Of a DNA stretch of 64,000 nucleotides, positions 55,333 through 63,132 are shown piece after piece; position 1 is the first letter of the stretch; each line of letters begins with the position of its first letter. The stretch is from Neisseria leonii (GTDB lineage: Bacteria > Pseudomonadota > Gammaproteobacteria > Burkholderiales > Neisseriaceae), in NCBI RefSeq assembly GCF_028776105.2, contig NZ_CP145606.1, positions 434,001 through 498,000 of the forward strand, read 5' to 3'. A program made the translations under genes and the position numbers. The notes under the pieces are model-generated. The model was not told the DNA's origin. It saw nothing but the letters and a program-made list of their open reading frames with translations, and searched no databases.

Positions 55333-55374
55333 AGGCCGTCTGAAAAGCTGTAAAGAGCGGTTTTCAGACGGCCT
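55333..55374. terminator. Inverted DUS pair terminator between purE and yaaA
   Basis: AGGCCGTCTGAAAA and TTTTCAGACGGCCT are opposed with a 14-nt loop, 20 bp after the purE stop on the minus strand. Confidence 0.8.
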
Positions 55375-55394
55375 CGGGCGGTGATTCGGCGGGG

Positions 55395-55880
55395 TCAGGG
55401 CTGCGGCAGTGACATGGCCAGTACGGCGGCTTCCTGTTCGGCACGGAATGCGGCCAATTTCTCTGCCAGTGCGGCATCGTGGTTGGCCAGCAGGGAGACG
55501 GCGAACAATGCGGCATTGGCCGCACCGGCCTCGCCGATGGCGAAGGTGGCGACGGGCACGCCTTTGGGCATCTGGACGATGGAGAGCAGGGAGTCTTCGC
55601 CGCGCAGGTATTTGCTGGGTACAGGTACGCCGAGAACGGGAACGGTGGTTTTGGCGGCGACCATACCGGGCAGGTGCGCTGCGCCGCCCGCTCCGGCGAT
55701 AATCGCCTGAATGCCCCGTTCGCGCGCGGTTTCGGCATATTCGAACATTAAATCGGGGGTGCGGTGGGCGGAAACGACGCGCGCTTCATAGGCGATGCCG
55801 AATTTTTCGAGAAAGTCTGCGGCGTGCTGCATAACGGGCCAGTCGCTGTTGCTGCCCATGATGATGCCGATTTGAATCAT
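55395..55880 (-). CDS. purE: 5-(carboxyamino)imidazole ribonucleotide mutase
   Basis: Class I PurE converts N5-CAIR to CAIR in purine synthesis. The protein has 161 residues. Family motifs: [32 protein letters not shown] with the catalytic His, [30 protein letters not shown], and the substrate loop [32 protein letters not shown]. No purK lies adjacent in the window. Confidence 0.96.
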   Translation of the reverse strand: MIQIGIIMGSNSDWPVMQHAADFLEKFGIAYEARVVSAHRTPDLMFEYAETARERGIQAIIAGAGGAAHLPGMVAAKTTVPVLGVPVPSKYLRGEDSLLSIVQMPKGVPVATFAIGEAGAANAALFAVSLLANHDAALAEKLAAFRAEQEAAVLAMSLPQP

Positions 55881-55985
55881 GATGCTTGTCCTTGTTCAAG
55901 TTTGCCGTTTGGGCCGACGGTTTGCCGCCGGCAGGGTAAGGCCGTCTGAAAGCGGCTGTCTGCCGGCAGACGGTGCCGGCCGGTT

Positions 55986-56645
55986 TCAGTATTTCAGGTA
56001 TCGGGCGGTACGGCGGGCGGCGGCACTGTCGGGATAGGTGGCCGCCAGTTTGCGCCACGTGGCGCGGGCGATGTCGCGCTGCTGCATCGTCCACTGGCAC
56101 CGGCCGACGGTATAGAGGGCTTCGGCGGCTTCGGGGCTGGTGCGGAAACGCGAAAGGTAGCGGTTGGCAATGTTGATGGCCGATTCGCAGTTGCCCTGTC
56201 TGTAGTGGCTTTGCAGCAGCAGATACATGCTTTTGCGTTCGGTTTCGCTGCCGTTGCCGCCACTTTCGGCGGAGTTCAGTATTTTGATGGCGGCAGCATA
56301 GTTGCCGTTGCGGTAATGGGTTTGTGCCTGTGTCAGGTTTTGCGCTGAGCGGGCGGCCCGGTCGGCTGAGGGCGAGGCAGTCCGGGCAGGCGGTGCAAAG
56401 TTTTGTGCAGGGCTGCTGTGCCGGGTTTCGAAACGGTCGATGCGGTTTTCCAGTTCGTCCAAACGGTATTGCAGACGGCCGATTTCCACGCTCAGACGGC
56501 GGATTTGTGTTTCGCTGTCGGCTTTAGGGTGGGGAATGCCGCTGTCGGCGGCGGTGGGGGGCGTCTGCGGGGAGGCGGCCGGTTCGCTGTGTGCGGCGCA
56601 GGCGGCCAACAGAAAAAGTGTCGGAAGCGGAAAAGCATATTTCAT
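55986..56645 (-). CDS. CpoB/YbgF-like TPR lipoprotein
   Basis: A 219-residue envelope protein with a lipobox (FLLAACAA, Cys near residue 16). A coiled-coil at about residues 46-74 (SVEIGRLQYRLDELENRID) is followed by a Pro/Ala-rich linker and two to three TPR-like repeats: AQTHYRNGNYAAAIKILN, SHYRQGNCESAINIANRYLSRF and ALYTVGRCQWTMQQRDIARATWRKLAATYPDS. This layout is that of the Tol-Pal-associated CpoB (YbgF), which links cell-wall synthesis with outer-membrane constriction. No tol-pal genes are adjacent, so the assignment is at family level only. Confidence 0.8.
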   Translation of the reverse strand: MKYAFPLPTLFLLAACAAHSEPAASPQTPPTAADSGIPHPKADSETQIRRLSVEIGRLQYRLDELENRIDRFETRHSSPAQNFAPPARTASPSADRAARSAQNLTQAQTHYRNGNYAAAIKILNSAESGGNGSETERKSMYLLLQSHYRQGNCESAINIANRYLSRFRTSPEAAEALYTVGRCQWTMQQRDIARATWRKLAATYPDSAAARRTARYLKY

Positions 56646-56678
56646 TTTCAGACGGCCTATATGCGGGTAAGGGCGGGT

Positions 56679-57347
56679 TCAGCGTTTTTGCAGCAGGGTC
56701 AGCCCGTCGCCCAAAGGCAGGGTAATCGGGATAATCCTCGGGTCATGGGGCAGGGCGGCGTTGAAAGCCTGCAAAACCGGCCAGGCTTGCGGTGCGTTTG
56801 GCGGGGCATCGTGCAACACGCGGCCGCCGAGCAGGATATTGTCGATGGCGATGATGCCGCCGGGGCGCACCAGTTGCAGGCAGCGTTCGTAATAGTGCGG
56901 CGTGGGCGGCTTGTCGGCATCGATAAACGCCATGTCGAAGCTGCCGCTTTTTCCTTCGGCGATCAGTTCGTCCAAGGTAAACAGTGCCGGTTGCAGATGC
57001 AGGGTAATCTTGTCGGCGACACCGGCCTGCTGCCATGCGGTTTGCGCCAGTGCGGTAAAGCCCGCGTTGATGTCGCAGGCAGTGATGCGGCCGTGCGGCG
57101 GCAGGGCCAGTGCCATGGCGGTGCTGCTGTATCCGGTGAATACGCCGATTTCCAGATAGTTTTCGGCGCGGATCAGGCGGGCCAGCCATGTGAGCAGCGC
57201 GGCCTGTTCGGGGGCGACCGCCATTTTGCCCATGCGGTGGCCGGTATTGGCGGCACGGATGGCGGCGAGCGCGGGGTGTTCCGGCTCGCCGATGCGGCGC
57301 AGATAGGCCAGAAGCTCGGGCGTGGCGGCGGTGGCCGTGATGCTCAT
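56679..57347 (-). CDS. Class I SAM-dependent O-methyltransferase (COMT-like)
   Basis: A 222-residue methyltransferase_3 family protein. Motifs: GKMAVAPEQAALLTWLARL, the SAM motif YLEIGVFTGYSSTAMALALP near residue 64, ACDINAGF, the metal/catalytic DMAFIDADKPPTPHYYERCLQLVRPGGIIAIDNILLGGRV, and a C-terminal ITLPLGDGLTLLQKR. Bacterial members methylate catechols, phenols or other small molecules; the substrate is unknown. A DUF3460 gene lies 4 bp upstream, suggesting a two-gene operon. Confidence 0.92.
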   Translation of the reverse strand: MSITATAATPELLAYLRRIGEPEHPALAAIRAANTGHRMGKMAVAPEQAALLTWLARLIRAENYLEIGVFTGYSSTAMALALPPHGRITACDINAGFTALAQTAWQQAGVADKITLHLQPALFTLDELIAEGKSGSFDMAFIDADKPPTPHYYERCLQLVRPGGIIAIDNILLGGRVLHDAPPNAPQAWPVLQAFNAALPHDPRIIPITLPLGDGLTLLQKR

Positions 57348-57351
57348 GTGC

Positions 57352-57537
57352 TTAATCCGGCTGGTAGGCGTAAGGCTTTTTCGGCAGTTTGGCCGCTTCG
57401 TAGTTTGCCTGTTCTTCGGGATTGACGGCCACGTCCCACAAGATGCCGCGGTTTTTCAGCCGCTGCTCGGCTTCCTGCGGGTTTTGTTCGAGATAGTCGT
57501 TGATAAATCGGGTGGCATCGGATTGATAATGGTACAT
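57352..57537 (-). CDS. DUF3460 family protein
   Basis: A 61-residue soluble protein: FINDYLEQNPQEAEQRLKNRGILWDV is the DUF3460 signature, followed by a charged and Pro-rich tail. The function is unknown; the family is widespread in Betaproteobacteria. GGAGCGGACTT lies before the ATG. It sits immediately upstream of the O-methyltransferase gene on the same strand. Confidence 0.88.
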   Translation of the reverse strand: MYHYQSDATRFINDYLEQNPQEAEQRLKNRGILWDVAVNPEEQANYEAAKLPKKPYAYQPD

Positions 57538-57668
57538 AAGTCCGCTCCTTTGACGATGGCGGCATTATACCCAAAATCGCCGCCTGCGGTGTGTAAATGG
57601 CAAAACGGGCGGAGGGTGAGTATAATCGGCCGCTGCTGTTCGAACCTGGTTTGCAGAAGGAAAAAAAC

Positions 57669-58148
57669 ATGACGGATATTCAAATCGAAAAAAAGATGAA
57701 TGTGGAGAGTTTTAATCTCGACCACACTAAGGTCAAAGCACCTTATGTGCGTCTGGCTTGTGTTACCGACGGCGATTTCGGCGACAAAATCTATAAATAC
57801 GACCTGCGCGTGTGCCAGCCCAACCGCGATCATATGGAAATGCCCGCGCTGCATTCGCTGGAACACTTGATGGCCGAATTGTCGCGCAACCATTCCGATA
57901 AGATTGTGGACATCAGCCCGATGGGCTGCCAAACCGGTTTTTATGTCGCGCTGCTGAATATGGGCGATTATGAGGAAGTTTTGTCGCTGATAGAGCGCAC
58001 ACTCAAAGATGTGTTGGCGGCCGAAGAAGTACCGGCCTGCAACGAGGTGCAGTGCGGTTGGGCGGCCAGCCACAGTCTGGAAGGGGCGAAAAAAATCGCC
58101 CGAACGCTGCTGGACAAGCGCGGCGAATGGCCGGAAGTGTTCGCATGA
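57669..58148 (+). CDS. luxS: S-ribosylhomocysteine lyase LuxS
   Basis: Cleaves S-ribosylhomocysteine to homocysteine and DPD, the precursor of autoinducer-2. The protein has 159 residues. The metal site is His62 and His66 (HSLEHLMAE) with Cys129 (VQCGW); catalytic Cys87 is in [10 protein letters not shown]. The opening [19 protein letters not shown] is typical. ATG 57669 follows AGAAGGAAAAAAAC. Its stop overlaps the mtn start (ATGA), so the two steps of SAH recycling are translationally coupled. Confidence 0.97.
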   Translation: MTDIQIEKKMNVESFNLDHTKVKAPYVRLACVTDGDFGDKIYKYDLRVCQPNRDHMEMPALHSLEHLMAELSRNHSDKIVDISPMGCQTGFYVALLNMGDYEEVLSLIERTLKDVLAAEEVPACNEVQCGWAASHSLEGAKKIARTLLDKRGEWPEVFA

Positions 58149-58870
58149 GGGCGCAGACTGTCGGCATCATCGGCGCGATGCAGCCGGAAATCGAGCTGCT
58201 CAAAGGCCGTCTGAAAAACAGGGAAACCCACCGTTTCGGTGCGTTTGAAATCGATACGGGCGAATTGGGCGGCTGCCGCGCGGTGCTGTCGCTCAGCGGC
58301 ATCGGCAAAGTGAATGCCGCCGTGGCGACGGCTCTGCTGGTGCGGCATTTTTCTCCCGACTGCATCATCAATACCGGCAGCGCGGGCGGTTTGGGCAGCG
58401 GGCTGAAAGTGGGCGATGTGGTGGTGGGCGTGCAGACGGCGCATCACGATGTCGATGTTACCGCTTTCGGTTATGCGCCCGGCCAAGTGCCGCAGCTGCC
58501 CCCCGTGTTTGCTTCCGATGCGGATTTGGTGGAGGCGGCCGGACAGGCTGCGGCGGCATTTGACGGTGCGGCCGTGCATTTCGGGCAGATTGTCAGCGGC
58601 GACCAGTTTATCCACAGTACGGAAAAATCGGCACAACTGCGCGCGCTGTTTCCCGGAGCGTTGGCCGTGGAAATGGAAGCGGCGGCGATTGCCCAAACCT
58701 GTGCGCAGTTGGACGTGCCGTTTGTGGTGGTACGCGCCCTGTCGGATACGGCCGACGAGCAGGCAGAGGTGTCGTTTGACGAATTTTTGCAGCAGGCCGG
58801 CCGCCGTTCGGCGCAGATGGTGGAAGCGATGATTGCGGCTTTGGCACAGCGGGGCGGCGATGGCGGCTAA
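58145..58870 (+). CDS. mtn: 5'-methylthioadenosine/S-adenosylhomocysteine nucleosidase
   Basis: Hydrolyses SAH and MTA to adenine and the thioribosyl moiety, providing the substrate of LuxS. The protein has 241 residues. Active-site residues: Glu15 (GAMQPEIE), Glu178 (AVEMEAAA) and Asp201 (RALSDTAD), all conserved with Pfs. The phosphorylase-fold motif NTGSAGGLG is also seen. A DUS is read in frame near the N terminus as KGRLKNRE. The gene is sandwiched by overlaps with luxS (ATGA) and recR (11 bp). Confidence 0.97.
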   Translation: MRAQTVGIIGAMQPEIELLKGRLKNRETHRFGAFEIDTGELGGCRAVLSLSGIGKVNAAVATALLVRHFSPDCIINTGSAGGLGSGLKVGDVVVGVQTAHHDVDVTAFGYAPGQVPQLPPVFASDADLVEAAGQAAAAFDGAAVHFGQIVSGDQFIHSTEKSAQLRALFPGALAVEMEAAAIAQTCAQLDVPFVVVRALSDTADEQAEVSFDEFLQQAGRRSAQMVEAMIAALAQRGGDGG

Positions 58871-59474
58871 ATCCGGCGATGCTTACGGCCGTCTGATTCA
58901 GGCACTCAAAGGCCTGCCGGGCGTGGGGCCGAAATCGGCGCAGCGCATGGCGTTCGAGCTGCTGCAATACCGGCGCGACGATGCGGCACAATTGGTTTCG
59001 GCCTTGCAGGCGGCTTTGGGGCAGGTGCGGCACTGTTCGGGCTGCAATACGTTTTGCGAAGCCGATTTGTGCGCGATTTGTGCCGATGAAAGCCGTGATG
59101 CGACGCGGCTGATGATTGTGCACCTGCCGGTGGATGTGGCCGGTATGGAAGCGGCCAACTGCCACGACGGGCTGTATTTTGTTCTGATGGGGCAAATCAA
59201 TCCCGCGCAGGGTATGGATTTGACCCATGTGGCGGTGAAAGAGCTGGTCGGCCGTCTGAAAAACAGCGCGGTGGAAGAAATCATTATTGCCACGGGCTTT
59301 ACCGCCGAGGGCGATGCCACGGCGTATGTGCTGTCCGAACTGCTCAAACCGCTGCCGTATAAAATCAGCCGTCTGGCGCGCGGTATGCCGCTGGGGGCGG
59401 AGTTGGAGCATATCGATGCCGGTACGCTGGCGCAGGCGGTATACGAGCGCAAGCTGCTGAAAGAAAAAAGCTGA
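58860..59474 (+). CDS. recR: Recombination protein RecR
   Basis: With RecF/RecO it loads RecA on SSB-coated gaps. The protein has 204 residues. Features: helix-hairpin-helix LIQALKGLPGVGPKSAQRMAF; zinc finger Cys59, Cys62, Cys71, Cys74 (CSGCNTFCEADLCAIC); Toprim domain with LMIVHLPVDVAGMEA and GFTAEGDATAYVLSELL. The start [13 protein letters not shown] at 58860 overlaps mtn by 11 bp; an upstream codon at 58833 is possible but less likely. A DUS is read in frame as VGRLKNS. A strong terminator follows. Confidence 0.95.
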   Translation: MAAKSGDAYGRLIQALKGLPGVGPKSAQRMAFELLQYRRDDAAQLVSALQAALGQVRHCSGCNTFCEADLCAICADESRDATRLMIVHLPVDVAGMEAANCHDGLYFVLMGQINPAQGMDLTHVAVKELVGRLKNSAVEEIIIATGFTAEGDATAYVLSELLKPLPYKISRLARGMPLGAELEHIDAGTLAQAVYERKLLKEKS

Positions 59475-59500
59475 ATGCCGTCTGAAAACGGTATGGCGGC

Positions 59501-59538
59501 AGCCGCAGGCAGAAAATGCCGTGCGGCTGTTTTTTTTG
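59501..59538 (+). terminator. Rho-independent terminator of luxS-mtn-recR
   Basis: The arms CAGCCGCA and TGCGGCTG, with inner GGCA/TGCC pairs, are followed by eight T's. It is flanked by an AT-DUS at 59476 and a reverse DUS at 59563-59574. Confidence 0.85.
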
Positions 59539-59584
59539 AGGCTGCCGCGGGCAGTGGCTGTTTTCAGACGGCCTTTGAAGCTGC

Positions 59585-60376
59585 CTATTCGGAACGGTAA
59601 AACGTTTCAGGATCGGTAAAGCGGCCGATGGCCGGTTTTTGGAATGACGGGCGGATCAGACCGGCCAAATCGCTGTTTTGGATGCCGAGTACCACAAAAC
59701 CCATGGCATACGGCCCCAATTCATAGGGGTTGTAGCTGAATGTGATGCCTTGCGGCGTGAAATAGAAATTGTCGGTTACGGCCATCGGCCAGGCGTTGAG
59801 ATGTTCGGTAAACGCGCGTTCGCCGAGGAGGCCGCCGCTTTCTTTTGCCTGTTCCTGCATCACGCTTTTGAGCCGTGCCGTCAGCCGTTTTTTCAGGGCG
59901 GTTTCCCGATTGGGCAGCAGTATATCGGCAAGCGTCAGGCGTTTTTGCCGTTTGCGGTCGAATACATAGAACGTGCGTGTGGGGATACCGTGCGCCCCGC
60001 CGCTGAAACGGTAATCGTCGGCGGCAATCTGTATGATTTGCGGCGATGCGCTGATCAGGCCGAGGCGGCGCGTGTACGTCAGGATGGCAGGGCGGCCGTC
60101 GCGCAAGGTTTCGTTCAGCCACGGGACGGTTTCGCCGATTTCCTGCCGCATCAGGGCGGCATCCCGATTGACGGCGGTGTTGAGCCACGGCAGGCGGCTG
60201 CGCAGCAGGGCGATATTGATGTCGGTACACGGGGTTTCGGCATTCTGTCGGCGGCACAGCCGTTTGGTTTCGGCAGGCAGGGTGTAGGCCATTCGGGTGG
60301 TGGCAAAGTCGATGCCGCGTGCGGCGGCGGGCATGACAAATGCGGCAAGCAGGGCGGACAGGAAGATTTTTTGCAC
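59585..60376 (-). CDS. RsiV/DUF3298-family secreted protein
   Basis: A 263-residue exported protein with signal peptide MQKIFLSALLAAFVMPAAA. The mature part shows the DUF4163/RsiV pattern: PWLNTAVNRDAALMRQEI, YRFSGGAHGIPTRTFYVFDRKRQKRLTLADILLP, DNFYFTPQGITFSYNPYELGPYAMGFV. Related domains include RsiV and lysozyme-binding or peptidoglycan-associated proteins; the role here is unknown. The GTG at 60376 is chosen because AAAGGAAAC lies 6-7 bases upstream; a 12-codon longer ATG start exists at 60412 but would bury that RBS. Confidence 0.82.
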   Translation of the reverse strand: MQKIFLSALLAAFVMPAAARGIDFATTRMAYTLPAETKRLCRRQNAETPCTDINIALLRSRLPWLNTAVNRDAALMRQEIGETVPWLNETLRDGRPAILTYTRRLGLISASPQIIQIAADDYRFSGGAHGIPTRTFYVFDRKRQKRLTLADILLPNRETALKKRLTARLKSVMQEQAKESGGLLGERAFTEHLNAWPMAVTDNFYFTPQGITFSYNPYELGPYAMGFVVLGIQNSDLAGLIRPSFQKPAIGRFTDPETFYRSE

Positions 60377-60460
60377 GGCGGTTTCCTTTACCGTTAATGG
60401 AGGGGCGGACAAAGATTGTAAGGTAATTGGCGGGGACGGGATAGCGGGCGATGGTGTGAA

Positions 60461-60503
60461 CAGGCCGTCTGAAACCGGAGGGGAAGGTTTCAGACGGCCT
60501 TTG
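60461..60503. terminator. Inverted DUS pair terminator after norB
   Basis: AGGCCGTCTGAAACC and GGTTTCAGACGGCCT are exact inverted repeats with a 10-nt loop, 25 bp past the norB stop on the minus strand. Confidence 0.85.
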
Positions 60504-60525
60504 TGTTGCCGTATCTCGCAGACTT

Positions 60526-62772
60526 TTATGCTTTATTGCGGCTGAATACGGCTTTGGCCGTTTGCCATGCGATGCAGCATGCGCCGCCGATAAAGATCAG
60601 GTCGGACAGGGTGCGGATCCAGCGCAGGGTTTGGAGAAAGTCCTGCTGCATAAAGCCTTCGGAACGGGCATACCACAATCCCTGTGTAATGCTGGCATAG
60701 GCTTGGAACACGCCCACGGGCAGCAGACTGGTGGCAATCATGCCGGCCAGCCCGCCGTTGAGCAGCCAGAATCCCCATGTCATGACCTTGTCGTCAAATA
60801 CCGCATCGGGTTTCAGATAACGCGCAACCAGCAGGACAAAGCCCAGAGCGAGGAAGCCGTAAACACCGAACAGGGCGGCATGGGCATGGACGGCGGTGGT
60901 ATTCAGACCTTGCAGGTAGAACAGCGAAATCGGCGGATTAATCATAAAGCCGAATACGCCCGCGCCGATCATGTTCCAAAATGCCACGGCAACAAAACAC
61001 ATCAGCGGCCAGCGCAAACGTTTCATCCACGGCGTAGCGTGCTGGTAAGACCAATGCTCGTAGGCTTCGTATCCCAACAGAATCAGCGGTACGACTTCCA
61101 GTGCGGAGAATGATGCACCGACGGCCATAATCGGTGTGGTGGTACCGGCGAAATAAAGATGGTGGAAAGTGCCGGGTACGCCGCCGACCATAAACAGGGA
61201 GGCGGAAACCAGCGCGGCCACGGTGGCGGTACGGCGGCTGACCAGTCCCAGATTGAAGAAAATAAAGGCCAGGGCGGCAGTGGCAAAGACTTCAAAGAAG
61301 CCTTCCACCCACAGGTGCACCACCCACCAACGCCAGTATTCCATCACGGTCAGGCTTTCGCGCTGGCCGTAGAACAGGCCGGGGGCGTAAAATAGTCCCA
61401 CGCCCACCATCGATGCAACAAAAATCGCCAGCAGGTTTTTATCGGCATTTTTGTCGCGGAAGGCGGAAACGGTGCAGCGCAGCATCAAAAACAGCCACAG
61501 TATCAGGCCGACCAGCAGCAGAATCTGCCAGAAGCGCCCCAAATCCAGATATTCGTAGCCTTGATGGCCGAACCAAAAGGCGGTGCTGCCCGGTTCGATG
61601 GCGCCGGAAAGGGTCAGGAAATTGCCGCCGTACGAACCCAATACCACGACAAACAGCGCGATATACAGAAAGTTCACGCCCAAAGCCTGATATTTGGGAT
61701 CTTTGCCGCCGTTGATAATCGGCGCGAGAAAGAGGCCGGCGGTCAAGAAACCGGTGGCAATCCAGAAAATGGCCGTCTGAATATGCCATGTGCGCACCAA
61801 GGCATAGGGGAACCATTTGGACAGGTCGATACCGTAGAACTGCTGGCCTTCAACCGTATAGTGTGCGGTCAGACCGCCGAGCAGCACTTGGGCGACAAAC
61901 AGGGCGACGGTCAGGAACACATATTTGCCCAATGCCTTTTGCGACGGAGTCAGTCTGATTTTGGCGACGGGGTCTTCTGCCGGTACGGCGGGTGCGGCAT
62001 CATGCTTGCGCAAAAACGCATAACCCCATACCAACAGACCGATACCGGCCAGCAGCAGCACAATGCTGGCAATCGACCAGGCGATGTTTTCGCCGGTCGG
62101 CACATTATTGATTAAAGGCTCGTGCGGCCAGTTGTTGGTATAAGTGGCTTCGCTGCCCGGGCGGTTGGTCGAGGCGACCCAGGAAGTCCAGAAAAAGAAA
62201 TCGGTCAGGCGTTGGCGGTGTTCCGCGCCGGGCAGTGTGCCGTTTTTCATGGCAAAGGCTTCGCGGGTGGGAATCATGGCCGGATCATCACCGTAGAGTG
62301 CGGTGTAATAGGGGGCAACGGCTTTGATGGCGCGGATGCGCGTGTCTGACAGGACAACCGTACCGTTTTCGTTCATTTGGCTGCCTTTGCGGTATTCGTC
62401 GGCCATCTCGGCTTTCAGCGCGGCCTGCGAGGCGGTATCCAAGTCGGCAAATGCCTTGCCGTGCCGTGTTTGGGCGGCGGTTTCCAGCCAGGCGGTCAGC
62501 TCGCGGTGCAGCCAGTCGGCCGTCCAGTCGGGTGCCTGAAAAGCACCGTGGCCGAACATGGAACCTAATTCCATGCCGCCGGTGGCTTGCCAGGCTTCCT
62601 GTCCGGCCAGAATCTGATCGCGCGTCATCAGGGTTTCGCCGGCGGTACTGACATATTGTTGGGGAACGGGCGGTGCTTGGCGGTAAACTTCTACGCCCAA
62701 GTAGCCCAGCAGGGAAAAGGTTACGGCTAATACGGCGATCAGCGATAACCACAGCTTTTTATACTGGCCCAT
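60526..62772 (-). CDS. norB: Quinol-dependent nitric oxide reductase (qNor)
   Basis: A single-subunit inner-membrane enzyme that reduces two NO to N2O with electrons from quinol. At 748 residues it is the long qNor form, with an N-terminal periplasmic extension (residues 30-220, fused NorC-like domain) and about fourteen membrane helices. Haem-copper oxidase family histidines occur in TWHIQTAIFWIATGFL, YWRWWVVHLWVEGFFEVF, GTFHHLYFAG and VHAHAALFGVYG. It is divergent from aniA. An NsrR-like palindrome lies 39-55 bp upstream. In other neisseriae norB is repressed by NsrR and relieved by NO. Confidence 0.97.
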   Translation of the reverse strand: MGQYKKLWLSLIAVLAVTFSLLGYLGVEVYRQAPPVPQQYVSTAGETLMTRDQILAGQEAWQATGGMELGSMFGHGAFQAPDWTADWLHRELTAWLETAAQTRHGKAFADLDTASQAALKAEMADEYRKGSQMNENGTVVLSDTRIRAIKAVAPYYTALYGDDPAMIPTREAFAMKNGTLPGAEHRQRLTDFFFWTSWVASTNRPGSEATYTNNWPHEPLINNVPTGENIAWSIASIVLLLAGIGLLVWGYAFLRKHDAAPAVPAEDPVAKIRLTPSQKALGKYVFLTVALFVAQVLLGGLTAHYTVEGQQFYGIDLSKWFPYALVRTWHIQTAIFWIATGFLTAGLFLAPIINGGKDPKYQALGVNFLYIALFVVVLGSYGGNFLTLSGAIEPGSTAFWFGHQGYEYLDLGRFWQILLLVGLILWLFLMLRCTVSAFRDKNADKNLLAIFVASMVGVGLFYAPGLFYGQRESLTVMEYWRWWVVHLWVEGFFEVFATAALAFIFFNLGLVSRRTATVAALVSASLFMVGGVPGTFHHLYFAGTTTPIMAVGASFSALEVVPLILLGYEAYEHWSYQHATPWMKRLRWPLMCFVAVAFWNMIGAGVFGFMINPPISLFYLQGLNTTAVHAHAALFGVYGFLALGFVLLVARYLKPDAVFDDKVMTWGFWLLNGGLAGMIATSLLPVGVFQAYASITQGLWYARSEGFMQQDFLQTLRWIRTLSDLIFIGGACCIAWQTAKAVFSRNKA

Positions 62773-62810
62773 GGTTTGCTCCTTATGGTTGGCAGTGGTG
62801 TGTAAAATAA

Positions 62811-62827
62811 ATTCATAAAATATGAAT
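62811..62827. promoter_or_regulatory. NsrR-like palindrome upstream of norB
   Basis: ATTCATA-AAA-TATGAAT, a perfect 7-bp inverted repeat 39-55 bp upstream of norB. It resembles the A/T-rich ATGCAT/ATTCAT-type half sites of NsrR operators. The assignment rests on similarity and on the known NsrR control of norB in Neisseria. Confidence 0.6.
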
Positions 62828-63047
62828 GTTAAAAAATGGTAGCACAGCTTGAATGCGAAATAAACAGCCTGTTTTTGAGCTTGAACTCAATTTCAGTGGA
62901 GGTGCCGCTATATTGATTCATTGCTTTTTATTTTGATTTTAATGGATAATTTTATTTTTCCGAACGGGAGTTGGCCATCTGAAAATATGACGGGGATGTT
63001 GTTTGTGTTTTTTACTGTCTTTTAAAGTTTCATTTTATGTAAATAAT
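62828..63047. other. AT-rich intergenic DNA between norB and aniA
   Basis: Part of the 360-bp divergent control region; no ORF with an RBS lies here. It is much richer in A/T than the rest of the window. A degenerate DUS (TGGCCATCTGAAAA) occurs near 62973. Confidence 0.5.
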
Positions 63048-63061
63048 TTGATGTGCATCAA
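63048..63061 (+). promoter_or_regulatory. FNR box of aniA
   Basis: TTGATGTGCATCAA matches the FNR consensus TTGAT-N4-ATCAA exactly. It is centred at 63054.5. A CATAAT -10 box at 63084-63089 places the predicted start of transcription near 63096, so the site is at about -41.5, the class II activator position. This fits oxygen-limited induction of nitrite reduction. Confidence 0.9.
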
Positions 63062-63132
63062 ACAGGCGGCAGCACGCTGCACGCATAATGGTTTCCAGAC
63101 AAAAAAACAAACCCGCCAAAAAGGAAACCACT

